Shown: positions 32,184-41,749, counted from the first letter of the stretch. The stretch: DNA of 64,000 bases from JBFLVU01 sp037444825 (GCA_037444825.1 JBBILR010000002.1:95076-159075); one strand, 5' to 3'. Made by a program: numbers and translations. The notes: generated by a model not told the origin, from the sequence alone.

Positions 32184-35100
32184 TCAGGCCCCACCGCCCG
32201 GCGGGAGCCCCAGTCCCAGTCGCTCCTCCAGGGCCCGGAGGCGGGCCACCTCGGGCAGGGACTTGTAGGCCTCCCGGAAGACGGGGTCGCTCTGGAGGGC
32301 CTCCACGGCGTCGGCGACGCGCCGGGCCAGGCGGGCGTGGTGGGCGGCCGACCGCAGCCTCCCCTCCCGGCAGGCGGCCTCCCCGAGGAGGAGCCGGTAC
32401 CGCAGGCCCAGGAGGCCCCGGTCGAAGCAGGGGCGCCAGCGAGCCAGGCGGCGGAGGAGGTTCCGGAGGGCCTCCATTCGTTTCGTCGCCAGAAGGCACT
32501 GGCCTAGCGTGAGAAGGAAGGCTCCGGCCTTCAGGGGGCTGTCCTGGCGGAGGGCCGAGGGAAGGAATGCGAGGCCCGCCACGGAGGCCTCCTCGTGCTT
32601 CCCCCCCTCCAACAGCAGGCGAACCAACGCCTCGGCGGCTTCCGTAAAGAGCCAGAGAAGGCGCGATGCCTCGGCATCGCGGGCGATCCGCTCGAGCCTC
32701 ACCCACGCCTCCGGGAGAGAAAGAGATCGCGCCTTCACCTTCTGCACCGTCCGTTGCACGTGGACCGCCAGCCCGTGGGCCTTCGCGGAGGAGAGCGCCG
32801 TTTCGGACTCCGGCGGGGGCCAGGGGGGCGCGGGAAGGCGCAGGGAGTTCTGCACCACGAGGGCCTCGGCCATGGCTGCGGCCATCCCATCGTCGCGCTG
32901 GCAGAAGTGAAAGAGCCCTGCGGCCTCCCTTTGCAGGCGGAGGGCCTCCGCCCAGTCGCCTTGGGTAGCCCGAAGGAGCCCGGCCACGTGGAGGGCGAAG
33001 GCCTGCCAGAGGGTCAGACGAAACGATTGGGCCTGCCGTCTCGCCGCCCGGTTCTCGTCCTCGGCCTCCCCCCAGCGCCCCAGAAGGGTGAGGTAGAGGG
33101 CGCGGTTGGCGGACAGGCCGATGGAGACGTCCCGGTAGCCGAACTGCCGGGCCACGAGGAGAATCTCCTCGGTAGTCCTCAGGGCCTCGCCGTAATGGCC
33201 CAGCTCGGCGAGAACCTGCGCTAGGTTCATTCCGGCGGTGACCGCCTGGGGCTTCAGGCCGTGGCGCCTGGATACCTGAAGGGACTTTCTCAGGAGCGAC
33301 CGTGCCTGAACGAGGTCCGAAAACCCGTACTGCCAGCAAAGCCCCTGGTTCATGAGGGCGAGGACCTGCCAGTTGGGGGTGCCGGCCTTGCGGGCCAGGC
33401 GCTCGGCCTTCCGGAAGCGGTCGAGGGCCTCCTCGAAGCGGCCCGCCATGGCGTGTCCGACTCCCGAATCCAAAAGGATCCGGCAGTTCAGAACCGGATC
33501 GGAGAGGGAGGCGCACCGCCCCATGGCCTCTTCGTCCAACTCCAGGGAACGCTTAAGGTTTCCCCGCCTCCGCTCGAGGTCGGCCAGGCGCATGAGGGAG
33601 ACGACGGTCTCCTCGCAGGGCTCGGGGACCTCTGTGAGGATCCTTCGGCTCAGAGCCTCGGCCTCCTCCAGGCGGCCCAACTCCTTGGCCGATTCGGAGA
33701 GGTAGAGGAGGGCCCGGCGGAAGGCCGGGTCGGCGGCGGGGGAGGCCCCCGAGGCCTCCTTGAGGGCCACGAGGCGAGAGAGAAAGGCGAAGGCCGCCGT
33801 GTTGTCGTACCGGCCCCGGGCCTCCTCGGCGCAGAGGCCCAGGTACTTGAGGGCCGGCTCCGCTTCGGAGGCGGCCTCGAAGTGGCGGGCCAGGGCGGGC
33901 CAGAGTCTGGGCTCCCGGTCCCCCCCTTCCGCCTCGAGGAACCGGGCGGCGTCGCGGTGGAGCCCCCTCCGCGCCTCGAAGTTGAGGGACTCGTAGAGGG
34001 CGTCCCGCAGGAGGGGGTCGGTGAAGACCGCGTAGGGCCTGGATCCCCAGGAGTCCATGCGGAGGAAGCCCCCCGCCTCCAGGCGGCGGACTTCCGGAAG
34101 GACCGCCTCCGCGGGCCGCCCCACCAGGTGGGCCAACAGGTTCACCGAAACGGAGGTGCCGAGGATCGCCGCCGTCTTTAACAGGCGCCGGTCCTCCTCC
34201 GGGAGGCGCTCCAGCCGGGTCAGCAGGAGCCCCTCCAGGGTATCGGGGAAGCGGGCCGAGGCCAGGCGGTCCTCGTCCACTTCCCACAGGCCGTCGGCGC
34301 CGGGGCGCAACAGCCCCTGCTCCTTGAGGGTCCGGAGCATCTGGTCCAGGAAGTGGGCGACGCCTTGGGTCTTTTGGAGAAGGAAGGCGACGAAGCCTTC
34401 GGGGGGAGGGGCCAGTCCGGCCGTCCTCACGAGGAAGTCCTGGACCTCGGCGGCGGTGAAGGGCGCCAGGCGCCTCCGGAGTGGGGCACCCAGAAGGCCC
34501 TCCGCCGCCTCCGAACCCTCCCGGAAGGCGAGGAGGACCCGCAGGGGGGCGGCGGGAGGGGCTTCGAGGAGGGTTTTCAGGAAGTCCAGGGAGGCCCCGT
34601 CGGCGTTTTCGACGCCGTCCACCACCCACAGGTAGGGGCCGGAGGCCGCCTGGCGCTCGAGAAGCCGGATGAGGAGGGTGAAGAGGAGGTCCTTGCGTTC
34701 CTTGGGGCTGAGGGCGAGGACCTCGCCGGTCTCCGGAAGGCTCAGGCCCATCAGGGGCGCCATCAGGGGAAAGTAGGGACGGTCGTCCGGGGAGAAGGCC
34801 GCCTCCAGGGCGGAGGTCTTGATGGCTGGCGGGGCCATCCGGGAGACGCCGAGGGCGGCGAAGAGGACCGGCCGCAGGGCGGAGAGGTAGCCGTGGGCGG
34901 CGTGGGCGGAGAGGGGGACGGTGAGGTGGCGGACGCCGTCCCCTTCGAGGAGCTGGCCCAGCCGGTGGAGGAAGGCGCTCTTCCCCACCCCCGGCGGCCC
35001 GGTGACGGCGAGGGCGAAGGGGCCGTCCGGGGCTCGCAGGAGGCTCCGCAGCTCCGCCAGAAGCTCCTCCCGGCCGACGAAGGCCCTCTCCTCCTCCGAG

Positions 35101-36383
35101 GCCTCCTCCTTCTCCCCTTCGGGCCGGAAGACCGGTACCTTCTCGGCCTTCCCCTTCACGAAGATGGGGTCCAGGGTGCGGAAGGCGAGCCGGTCCCCGG
35201 ACTTTTCCCGCACCTGCTCGTCGCAGAGGGCCCGCCAGGCGAAGGCGTTGGCCATGAGGCGGGCGGCCATGTTGATGCCGTCCCCCATGACGGTGAACTC
35301 CCGCCGCTCCTCGGGGCCCACCCACCCGGCGAAGAGGGGGGCGGAGGTGATCCCCGCCCGCATGGAGGTGAGGGAGGCCCGGAGCTCCGGGTCTTCCAGG
35401 ATCTCCAGGGCCGCCCGGCAGGCCGCCTCCTCGGCCCGCTCCAGGGCCTTGGGTGCGCCGAAGAGGGCGATGGCCTTGCTGCCCTTGTCCCCCATGTCCA
35501 CCTTGTTCACCGTCCCCCCGTGCCGGGACACGAGGGTGGCGACGCGGGTGTAGACGCCGTCCAGCCTGGCCAGCACCTGGGGGTCGCCGTCGTAGTCGAG
35601 GCCGGAGAAGGAGAGGAAGAGGACCGTGGTCCTCCGGTGCTCGGCGGCCCACAGCCCCTCCCTCAGGCGGGCCTTCTCCACGGCGAAGGGGGGGAGGAAG
35701 GCCTCCAGCGCCTCCAGCGGGGGGGGCTCGGGGTCACCCGCGCCGTCTTTCGGCGGGGACGCGGGGCCGTCCCCCTCGAGGAGGCCGAAGCCGTCCTCCA
35801 TTCCGGCCACGGGAAAGCCCAGGCGGCGGGCCTGATCCGCCACGGCGGGGGCGAGGACCACCTGGCCTCTCACGGCCCGGTGCTCCGCCTCGGCGGCTTC
35901 GTCCAGGGCCCGGCCCGCGGCGAAGTAGTCCCGGCCTGACGCCCCGCCGCCTAGGAGTCCGAGAAGGACCGGCCCGCGGGCCACCCCGATCTTCATGACC
36001 AACGAGAAGGTGCCGCCCCGGGTGGCCACCTCCCGAAAGGTCCCGGCGGCGGCCTGCATGGCGAGGGCCGCGCCCAGGGCCGCCTCCGGCCCCCCCTCGA
36101 AAAGGACCGTCACCGCGTCCCCGCCGAAGCGCAGGACGTCCCCTCCGGCGCCGTGAACGACGTGGATCTGGGCGGAGAAGAAGGCGTTGAGGATGCGGGT
36201 GAGCTCCTCGGCCCCCTCCTTGCCGATGCGGGCCAGGCTCTCGGTGAGGGCGGTGAAGCCGGCGAGGTCGGCGAAGAGGACCGTCCCTTCGGCCTTTCGC
36301 CCCTCGGCCCTCCCCGCCACCAGCGGCCAGACCGACCGCGGTAGGAGGGCCGCCAACCTTCGTCGCAGAAGGAGCTGTTCCAT
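32184..36383 (-). CDS. Soluble adenylyl cyclase-like protein: two class III cyclase domains, P-loop NTPase, TPR-type repeats
   Basis: A 1,399-residue protein with the order of mammalian soluble adenylyl cyclase (ADCY10). Cyclase domain C1 (about 33-185) has both metal-binding Asp (D39 in LFADLAGFTALTES, D89 in FGGDAVTVLF) but lacks the transition-state Asn/Arg. Domain C2 (about 250-420) lacks the metal Asp (LFLSFSGLDYDG) but keeps N371 and R375 in MGDGINMAARLM. The two halves therefore complement each other in one active site. Walker A is TGPPGVGKSAF (461-471) in an AAA/STAND-type ATPase (VGREELLAELRSLL). The C-terminal 800 residues are helical repeats. ATP rather than GTP as substrate is inferred. 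ATG 36383 has GGGAGG upstream; an extended -10 (TGG-TACACA) lies further upstream. Confidence 0.85.
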   Translation of the reverse strand: MEQLLLRRRLAALLPRSVWPLVAGRAEGRKAEGTVLFADLAGFTALTESLARIGKEGAEELTRILNAFFSAQIHVVHGAGGDVLRFGGDAVTVLFEGGPEAALGAALAMQAAAGTFREVATRGGTFSLVMKIGVARGPVLLGLLGGGASGRDYFAAGRALDEAAEAEHRAVRGQVVLAPAVADQARRLGFPVAGMEDGFGLLEGDGPASPPKDGAGDPEPPPLEALEAFLPPFAVEKARLREGLWAAEHRRTTVLFLSFSGLDYDGDPQVLARLDGVYTRVATLVSRHGGTVNKVDMGDKGSKAIALFGAPKALERAEEAACRAALEILEDPELRASLTSMRAGITSAPLFAGWVGPEERREFTVMGDGINMAARLMANAFAWRALCDEQVREKSGDRLAFRTLDPIFVKGKAEKVPVFRPEGEKEEASEEERAFVGREELLAELRSLLRAPDGPFALAVTGPPGVGKSAFLHRLGQLLEGDGVRHLTVPLSAHAAHGYLSALRPVLFAALGVSRMAPPAIKTSALEAAFSPDDRPYFPLMAPLMGLSLPETGEVLALSPKERKDLLFTLLIRLLERQAASGPYLWVVDGVENADGASLDFLKTLLEAPPAAPLRVLLAFREGSEAAEGLLGAPLRRRLAPFTAAEVQDFLVRTAGLAPPPEGFVAFLLQKTQGVAHFLDQMLRTLKEQGLLRPGADGLWEVDEDRLASARFPDTLEGLLLTRLERLPEEDRRLLKTAAILGTSVSVNLLAHLVGRPAEAVLPEVRRLEAGGFLRMDSWGSRPYAVFTDPLLRDALYESLNFEARRGLHRDAARFLEAEGGDREPRLWPALARHFEAASEAEPALKYLGLCAEEARGRYDNTAAFAFLSRLVALKEASGASPAADPAFRRALLYLSESAKELGRLEEAEALSRRILTEVPEPCEETVVSLMRLADLERRRGNLKRSLELDEEAMGRCASLSDPVLNCRILLDSGVGHAMAGRFEEALDRFRKAERLARKAGTPNWQVLALMNQGLCWQYGFSDLVQARSLLRKSLQVSRRHGLKPQAVTAGMNLAQVLAELGHYGEALRTTEEILLVARQFGYRDVSIGLSANRALYLTLLGRWGEAEDENRAARRQAQSFRLTLWQAFALHVAGLLRATQGDWAEALRLQREAAGLFHFCQRDDGMAAAMAEALVVQNSLRLPAPPWPPPESETALSSAKAHGLAVHVQRTVQKVKARSLSLPEAWVRLERIARDAEASRLLWLFTEAAEALVRLLLEGGKHEEASVAGLAFLPSALRQDSPLKAGAFLLTLGQCLLATKRMEALRNLLRRLARWRPCFDRGLLGLRYRLLLGEAACREGRLRSAAHHARLARRVADAVEALQSDPVFREAYKSLPEVARLRALEERLGLGLPPGGGA

Positions 36384-36440
36384 GGGGCCTCCCGCCCCTC
36401 CTGTGTACCACCCTTTCGGCTCCAAGGGAACGCCGGCGCC

Positions 36441-36469
36441 TGGACACCGGGGCGGCTCTCCCTTAGAAT
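36441..36469 (+). promoter_or_regulatory. Promoter of the GNAT gene (TGGACA-N17-TAGAAT)
   Basis: TGGACA (36441-36446), 17 bases and TAGAAT (36464-36469) lie 77 bases before the ATG at 36547 and are divergent from the cyclase gene. Confidence 0.5.
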
Positions 36470-36546
36470 GAAGCCACGTTCCGAACGGCGGGCCCCCTCC
36501 CCGCGGTGGGGGACGGAAGGCCCTCCGGAGAGCCGAGGAGGGAACC

Positions 36547-37140
36547 ATGACGCTCGAAGGGTTTCCGCAGGAAGTGGTCTTGAAGGACGGCACGGCGGTC
36601 ACCATCCGCCCCATGACCGCCGAGGACGGCCCCCGCCTCCTCGCCTTCTTCCGGAGCCTCCCGGAGGAGGACCGCCTTTTCCTCAAGGAGGACGTCACGA
36701 AGGAGGAGACCATCGACCGCTTCGTGAGGAACCTCGACTTCGACCAGGTCATCCCCCTTCTGGCCCTTCGGGGGGAGGAGGCGGTGGGGGACGGAACCCT
36801 CCACCGGCGGGGCGGCTGGTCCAAGCACGTGGGGGAGATCCGCGTCGTGGTGGCCCGGCCGTACCAGAAGAAGGGACTGGGGGCGGCGCTGGCCAAGGCC
36901 CTGGTGGGGCTCGCCATGAACCTGGGCCTCGACAAGCTCGTGGCCGAGGTGACCGACCAGCAGGTGGGGGCCCGAAAGGCCTTCGAGAAGATCGGCTTCC
37001 GGCAGGAGGCCGTCCTCAAGAACCACGTCAAGGACATCCTGGGCGCCAAGCGGGACCTCGTCCTCCTGACCAACGACGTTTCCCACATCTGGGAGTCCCT
37101 GCAGGCCCTGGCCGAAGCGTACCTTCCCTCCGTGGAGTGA
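36547..37140 (+). CDS. GNAT-family N-acetyltransferase
   Basis: A 197-residue acyl-CoA-dependent acetyltransferase. It has the N-terminal pattern TIRPMTAEDGPRLLAFFRSL, a beta-4 strand with EIRVVVARPYQKKGLGAAL (the R/Q-x-x-G-x-G/A acetyl-CoA loop) and the C-terminal GARKAFEKIGF turn. It resembles the GNAT domain found at the end of acyl-CoA synthetase-like protein acetyltransferases (Pat), but stands alone. Its position directly ahead of the sucCD-kor operon makes central-metabolism proteins conceivable targets; that is inference only. AGGAGGG lies 5 bases before the ATG. Confidence 0.85.
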   Translation: MTLEGFPQEVVLKDGTAVTIRPMTAEDGPRLLAFFRSLPEEDRLFLKEDVTKEETIDRFVRNLDFDQVIPLLALRGEEAVGDGTLHRRGGWSKHVGEIRVVVARPYQKKGLGAALAKALVGLAMNLGLDKLVAEVTDQQVGARKAFEKIGFRQEAVLKNHVKDILGAKRDLVLLTNDVSHIWESLQALAEAYLPSVE

Positions 37141-37233
37141 GGCCGCGGCGGACCTCCGGGCCCCCTTCCTCCCCTCGGGGCGGAAGCCATCCGGCTCCCC
37201 GCCGGAGCCAAGCCCCGCAAGGCTTTCCATCAA

Positions 37234-37262
37234 TTGACACCGGGGGGGCGATGTGCCATAAT
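37234..37262 (+). promoter_or_regulatory. Sigma-70 promoter of the sucCD-kor-ndk operon (TTGACA-N17-CATAAT)
   Basis: The perfect -35 TTGACA (37234-37239), a 17-base spacer and CATAAT (37257-37262) predict a start near 37270 and a leader of about 55 bases before the sucC GTG. The leader contains TTTTTGGGGGGGG but no obvious riboswitch. Confidence 0.75.
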
Positions 37263-37322
37263 CCCTCCCTTTTTGGGGGGGGTGACCATGGTCGAAATCG
37301 TTTCCTGGAAAGGGGTGCGCCC

Positions 37323-38501
37323 GTGAAAGTCCACGAGTATCAAGCCAAGGAGATCCTCGGGCGGTACGGCGTGGCCGTACCCCGCGGCAAGGTGGCCCTT
37401 TCCGCCGAGCAGGCCTACGCCGCGGCCAAGGAAATCGGCGGGACGGTGGTGGTGAAGGCCCAGATCCACGCCGGCGGGCGCGGCAAGGGCACCTTCGCCG
37501 ACGGCTTCAAGGGCGGCGTGAAGCTGGCCCAGACGGCCGACGAGGCCGCCGAGTTCGCCAAGAAGATGCTCGGTAACGTCCTGGTGACCCACCAGACGGG
37601 GCCCGCGGGCAAGGAGGTCCAGAAGGTCTACGTCACCGAGGCCAGCGACATCGCCAAGGAGTACTACCTGGGCATCGTCCTGGACCGCGCCCGCCAAATG
37701 AACGTGATCATGTCCTCCACCGAGGGGGGCGTGGAGATCGAGAAGGTGGCCGCCGAGACCCCGGAGAAGATCCTCAAGACGTGGATCGATCCCCTGGTGG
37801 GCATCCAGCCCTTCCACGCGCGCCGGATCGCCTTCGGGCTCGGCTTCAAGGGCGAGGCCTTCAAGGAGTGCGTGAAGCTCGTGACGGCGCTCTACCGGGC
37901 CCACGAGGAGACCGACGCCACCCTCACGGAGATCAACCCGCTGATCCTCACGAAGGACGGCCACGTCCTGGCGCTGGACGCCAAGATGAACTTCGACGAC
38001 AACGCCCTCTTCCGCCACCCCGACATCGTGGAGATGCGGGACCTCTCCGAGGAGGAGCCGCTGGAGATCGAGGCCAGCAAGTACGACCTCAACTACATCC
38101 GCCTCGACGGGAACATCGGCTGCATGGTGAACGGGGCGGGCCTGGCCATGGCCACCATGGACGTGATCAAGCTGGAGGGCGGCGAGCCGGCCAACTTCCT
38201 CGACGTGGGCGGCGGGGCCACCACCGAGCGGGTGAAGAACGCCTTCAAGATCCTCCTGTCGGACAAGAACGTGAAGGCCGTCCTCATCAACATCTTCGGC
38301 GGGATCGTCCGCTGCGACGTCATCGCCGAGGGGGTCATCGCGGCGGCCAAGGAGATCGGCGTGAGCCTCCCCGTGGTGGTCCGGCTCCAGGGAACCAACG
38401 TGGACAAGGGCAAGGCGATGCTGGCGGCCTCCGGACTCCAGTTCGCCGTGGCCGACAACCTGAAGCAGGCGGCCCAGATGGCCGTCGCCTCGGTGAAGTG
38501 A
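37323..38501 (+). CDS. sucC: Succinate-CoA ligase beta subunit
   Basis: A 392-residue ATP-grasp subunit that couples succinyl-CoA cleavage to NTP synthesis in the TCA cycle. It starts at GTG 37323 with KVHEYQAKEILGRYGVAVP, the canonical N-terminus. Conserved blocks include VVKAQIHAGGRGKG, LDAKMNFDDNALFRHPD and GGGATTERVKNAF. The nucleotide specificity (ADP or GDP) cannot be decided by eye. First gene of an operon with sucD (10-base gap) and the 2-oxoglutarate:ferredoxin oxidoreductase subunits. Confidence 0.96.
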   Translation: MKVHEYQAKEILGRYGVAVPRGKVALSAEQAYAAAKEIGGTVVVKAQIHAGGRGKGTFADGFKGGVKLAQTADEAAEFAKKMLGNVLVTHQTGPAGKEVQKVYVTEASDIAKEYYLGIVLDRARQMNVIMSSTEGGVEIEKVAAETPEKILKTWIDPLVGIQPFHARRIAFGLGFKGEAFKECVKLVTALYRAHEETDATLTEINPLILTKDGHVLALDAKMNFDDNALFRHPDIVEMRDLSEEEPLEIEASKYDLNYIRLDGNIGCMVNGAGLAMATMDVIKLEGGEPANFLDVGGGATTERVKNAFKILLSDKNVKAVLINIFGGIVRCDVIAEGVIAAAKEIGVSLPVVVRLQGTNVDKGKAMLAASGLQFAVADNLKQAAQMAVASVK

Positions 38502-38511
38502 GGGGGGCGCC

Positions 38512-39393
38512 ATGAGCATTTTGGTCAACCAGGAGACCCGCGTCGTCGTCCAGGGCATCACGGGGAAGGAAGGGTCCTTCCACGCCCGGCAGTGCCTGGA
38601 GTACGGAACGAAGGTGGTGGCGGGCGTCACCCCCGGCAAGGGCGGCACCCGCTGGGAGGAGAAGGTCCCCGTCTTCGACACGGTGGCCGACGCCGTGAAG
38701 GAGGCCGGCGCCGACGCCTCGCTGATCTTCGTCCCCCCGCCCTTCGCGGCGGACGCCGTCATGGAGGCCGCCGACGCCGGCGTGAAGCTCATCGTCTGCA
38801 TCACGGAGGGGATCCCCGCCCGGGACGAGGCCCGCATGAAGGCCGCCATCCGGAACTCCGGGGCCCGCCTCATCGGGCCCAACTGCCCGGGCGTCATCAC
38901 CCCCGGCGAGTGCAAGATGGGCATCATGCCCGGCTACATTCACAAGCCCGGCCGGGTGGGGGTCGTCTCCCGCTCGGGGACCCTCACCTACGAGGCGGTC
39001 TGGCAGCTCACCGAGACGGGGCTCGGGGAGAGCACCTGCGTGGGCATCGGCGGGGACCCGGTCCCCGGCACCTCCCACGTGGAGGCCCTCCGGCTCTTCA
39101 ACGAGGACCCGGCCACCGAGGGGGTGGTCCTCATCGGGGAGATCGGCGGGACCTCCGAGGAGGAGGCCGCCGCGTACATCCAGGCCCACATGAAAAAGCC
39201 GGTGGTGGCCTTCATCGCCGGACAGACCGCCCCTCCGGGCCGCCGCATGGGCCACGCCGGGGCCATCATCGCCGGCGGGAAGGGGACGGCCGCCGAGAAG
39301 ATGCGGGCGCTCGAGGAGGCGGGGGCCGTGGTGGTGAAGTCCCCCACCGAGATCGGCGAGGCCATGGTGCGCGCCCTTTCGGGCAAGCGGTAG
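38512..39393 (+). CDS. sucD: Succinate-CoA ligase alpha subunit
   Basis: A 293-residue subunit with the CoA-binding Rossmann domain (VVVQGITGKEGSFHARQCLEYGTKVV) and the ligase domain. The phosphohistidine is in the conserved GRRMGHAGAII segment, and IGPNCPGVITPGECKMGIMP is intact. It forms the heterodimer or tetramer with SucC. It is followed after 74 bases by korD, continuing the operon. Confidence 0.97.
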   Translation: MSILVNQETRVVVQGITGKEGSFHARQCLEYGTKVVAGVTPGKGGTRWEEKVPVFDTVADAVKEAGADASLIFVPPPFAADAVMEAADAGVKLIVCITEGIPARDEARMKAAIRNSGARLIGPNCPGVITPGECKMGIMPGYIHKPGRVGVVSRSGTLTYEAVWQLTETGLGESTCVGIGGDPVPGTSHVEALRLFNEDPATEGVVLIGEIGGTSEEEAAAYIQAHMKKPVVAFIAGQTAPPGRRMGHAGAIIAGGKGTAAEKMRALEEAGAVVVKSPTEIGEAMVRALSGKR

Positions 39394-39467
39394 CCGCTCC
39401 GCGGGGGGCCCGGCCCCCCGCGCGTGTATTGGGGCGGAGCCCAGGGCCCCGCCGAGGAGACGAGAAG

Positions 39468-39779
39468 ATGCCGATGACGCTGCAACGGACCAGCGGAACC
39501 CTGGCGGAAGGCCGGGGAGTGGGGTCGCCGCGGCTTCGGGAGGTCCAGAAGGAGAAGTTCGCCGTTTCGGGCCACGGCCGGAAGGTGAAGAAGGACCTCA
39601 CCATCACCGTGATTCCTTCCCACTGCAAGGGCAACCTCTGCAACATCTGCGTGAACTACTGCCCGGAAAAGGTCCTCGCCATGGGCTTCCGCCACGTGGA
39701 GGTGGTGGACGCCGACGCCTGCACCAAGTGCATGCTCTGCGAAATCCGCTGCCCGGACTTCGCGATTTTCGTGGACTAG
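39468..39779 (+). CDS. korD: 2-oxoglutarate:ferredoxin oxidoreductase delta subunit (2x[4Fe-4S])
   Basis: A 103-residue ferredoxin-like subunit. Two cluster motifs are visible: C-x4-C-x2-C-x3-CP (HCKGNLCNICVNYCP) and C-x2-C-x2-C-x3-CP (CTKCMLCEIRCPDF). It passes electrons from the thiamine-diphosphate site to ferredoxin. The ATG at 39468 has GAGGAG eight bases upstream; the basic 50-residue N-terminal extension before the first cluster is typical. The order korD-korA-korB-korC with sucCD identifies the complex as the 2-oxoglutarate rather than the pyruvate enzyme (inference from context). Confidence 0.9.
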   Translation: MPMTLQRTSGTLAEGRGVGSPRLREVQKEKFAVSGHGRKVKKDLTITVIPSHCKGNLCNICVNYCPEKVLAMGFRHVEVVDADACTKCMLCEIRCPDFAIFVD

Positions 39780-39789
39780 GGGGTCAGCC

Positions 39790-40920
39790 ATGGCTTCGCA
39801 GAACGTCAAATTCCTCTCCGGCAACGAGGCCTGCGCCGAAGGCGCCCTGGCCGCCGGCTGCCGGTTCTTCGCCGGGTACCCCATTTCCCCTTCCTCGGAG
39901 ATCGCGGAGAAGATGTCCGGGCGGCTTCCGAAGATCGGGGGGAAGTTCATCCAGATGGAGGACGAGATCGCCTCCATCGGCGCCATCATCGGCGCGCGCC
40001 TGGCGGGGCTCAAGGCCATGACCGCGACCTCCGGCCCCGGCTTCTCCCTCATGCAGGAGAACCTGGGCTACGCCGCCATGGCCGAGGTCCCCGTCGTCCT
40101 CGTCAACGTCATGCGCGGGGGCCCCTCCACGGGAAACCCCACGGGGCCCTCCCAGTCGGACGTCCAGCAGTGCCGGTGGGGGACCCACGGAGACCACCCG
40201 GCGGTGGTCCTCTCCCCCTCCACCATCGCCGAGGCCTTCCAGTGCACCGTCCATTGCTTCAACTTCGCCGAGCGTCTGAGGACCCCCACGATCCTCGCCA
40301 TGGACGAGATCGTGGCCCACATGCGGGAGAAGCTCAGCATCCCCGAAACGGTGGAGCAGGTCTGGGCCAAAGGGCCGTCGCCGGAGGAGCGGGCCTCCTT
40401 CAAGCCCTACCTGGCCGGCGAGGACCTCGTGCCTGCCTGGATGAACTACGGCGAAGGGGCCCGCTACCACGTCACCGGCCTCGACCACGACGAGACCGGC
40501 TTCCCCTCCCTCACCGCCGCCAACATGGAGTACCTCCACCGGCGGCTCGTGGACAAGGTGGAGAAGAACAAGAAGGAGATCCTCCTGTACGAGAACCACC
40601 GCACCGAGGACGCGGAGGTGCTGGTGGTGGCCTACGGCTCCACCGCCCGCTCCGCCAAACGGGCGGTGAACGAGGCGCGGGAGAAGGGGGTGAAGGCCGG
40701 CCTCTTCCGGCCCGTGACCCTCTACCCCATCCCCGAAGAGGGGATCCTCACCGCCGCCCGGACGGCGAAGAAGGTGGTGGTTCCCGAAATGAACCTGGGG
40801 CAGTACGTCCTCGAGGTGGAGCGCATCCTGGGCAAGGGCGTCCCCGTCGCCCGGGTCAACCTCGTGAACGGCGAACCCATCACGCCGGCGAGCATCCTGT
40901 CGGCCATCGTGGGAGGCTGA
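39790..40920 (+). CDS. korA: 2-oxoglutarate:ferredoxin oxidoreductase alpha subunit
   Basis: A 376-residue subunit with the pyrimidine-binding domain (SGNEACAEGALAAGCRFFAGYPISPSSEI written in parts: SGNEACAEGALAAG then FFAGYPISPSSEI). TSGPGFSLMQENLGYAAMAE and the RGGPSTGNPTGPSQSD substrate segment are conserved. The C-terminal transketolase-C-like domain has LVVAYGSTARSAKRAV and MNLGQYVLEVERIL. With KorB it oxidatively decarboxylates 2-oxoglutarate to succinyl-CoA, reversibly, using ferredoxin. It lies 10 bases after korD. Confidence 0.94.
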   Translation: MASQNVKFLSGNEACAEGALAAGCRFFAGYPISPSSEIAEKMSGRLPKIGGKFIQMEDEIASIGAIIGARLAGLKAMTATSGPGFSLMQENLGYAAMAEVPVVLVNVMRGGPSTGNPTGPSQSDVQQCRWGTHGDHPAVVLSPSTIAEAFQCTVHCFNFAERLRTPTILAMDEIVAHMREKLSIPETVEQVWAKGPSPEERASFKPYLAGEDLVPAWMNYGEGARYHVTGLDHDETGFPSLTAANMEYLHRRLVDKVEKNKKEILLYENHRTEDAEVLVVAYGSTARSAKRAVNEAREKGVKAGLFRPVTLYPIPEEGILTAARTAKKVVVPEMNLGQYVLEVERILGKGVPVARVNLVNGEPITPASILSAIVGG

Positions 40921-40923
40921 GCC

Positions 40924-41739
40924 ATGTCCATGGACTACTTCCAGTACCTCCGCAAGGAGCGGATGCCGCACATCTGGTGCCCCGGCTGCGGCCACGGCAC
41001 CATCATGAAATCCCTTCTCCGCGCCATCGACAAGCTCAAGTGGAACCAGGACGACGTGGTGGTGGTTTCGGGGATCGGCTGCTCCAGCCGCACCCCCGGG
41101 TACCTGGACTTCAACACCCTCCACACCACCCACGGGAGGGCCCTCGCCTTCGCCACGGGCGTGAAGTTCGCCAACCCCCGCCTCCACGTGGTGGTGGTCT
41201 CCGGGGACGGGGACGCCATGGCCATCGGCGGGAACCACTTCATCCACGCCTGTCGCCGGAACATCGAGATCACCCTCGTGGTCTTCAACAACAACATCTA
41301 CGGCATGACCGGCGGCCAGGCCTCCCCCACGACCTTCACCGGCGCCCGGGGGACCACCGCCCCCTACGGGGCCATCGAACAGCCCTTCGACGTCTGCGCG
41401 CTGGCCCAGGGCTCCGGCGCCACCTTCGTGGCCCGGGCTCTGGACCTCGACGCCGTGGCCATGGACCGGATCATCCTGGCGGCCCTCCAGAACAAGGGCT
41501 TCTCCGTGGTGGACGCCTGGTCCCAGTGCACGACGTACTTCGGGCGCCAGAACAAGTGGGGCGACGCCTCGGAGATGATGGACCGCTACAAGGCCCTCAC
41601 CTACAACGTGAAGCTCGCCGACAAGATGACGGCGGAGGAGAAGGCCGGCAAGTACCCCGTGGGGATCCTCCACCAGGTCCAGCGGCCGGAATTCTGCGAG
41701 GAGTACGACAAACTCTGTGCCCGCGTGCAGGGCCAGTGA
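40924..41739 (+). CDS. korB: 2-oxoglutarate:ferredoxin oxidoreductase beta subunit (thiamine-diphosphate binding)
   Basis: A 271-residue subunit with WCPGCGHGTIMKSLLRAI and the thiamine-diphosphate motif GDGDAMAIGGNHFIHACRRN ... NNNIYGMTGGQASPT. IGCSSRTPGYLDFNTLHTTH supplies the Cys typical of this family. The start is four bases after korA stop (GTGA-type spacing) with GGGAGG upstream, so the two subunits are translationally coupled. Confidence 0.95.
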   Translation: MSMDYFQYLRKERMPHIWCPGCGHGTIMKSLLRAIDKLKWNQDDVVVVSGIGCSSRTPGYLDFNTLHTTHGRALAFATGVKFANPRLHVVVVSGDGDAMAIGGNHFIHACRRNIEITLVVFNNNIYGMTGGQASPTTFTGARGTTAPYGAIEQPFDVCALAQGSGATFVARALDLDAVAMDRIILAALQNKGFSVVDAWSQCTTYFGRQNKWGDASEMMDRYKALTYNVKLADKMTAEEKAGKYPVGILHQVQRPEFCEEYDKLCARVQGQ

Positions 41740-41749
41740 GGAGCGGAAG

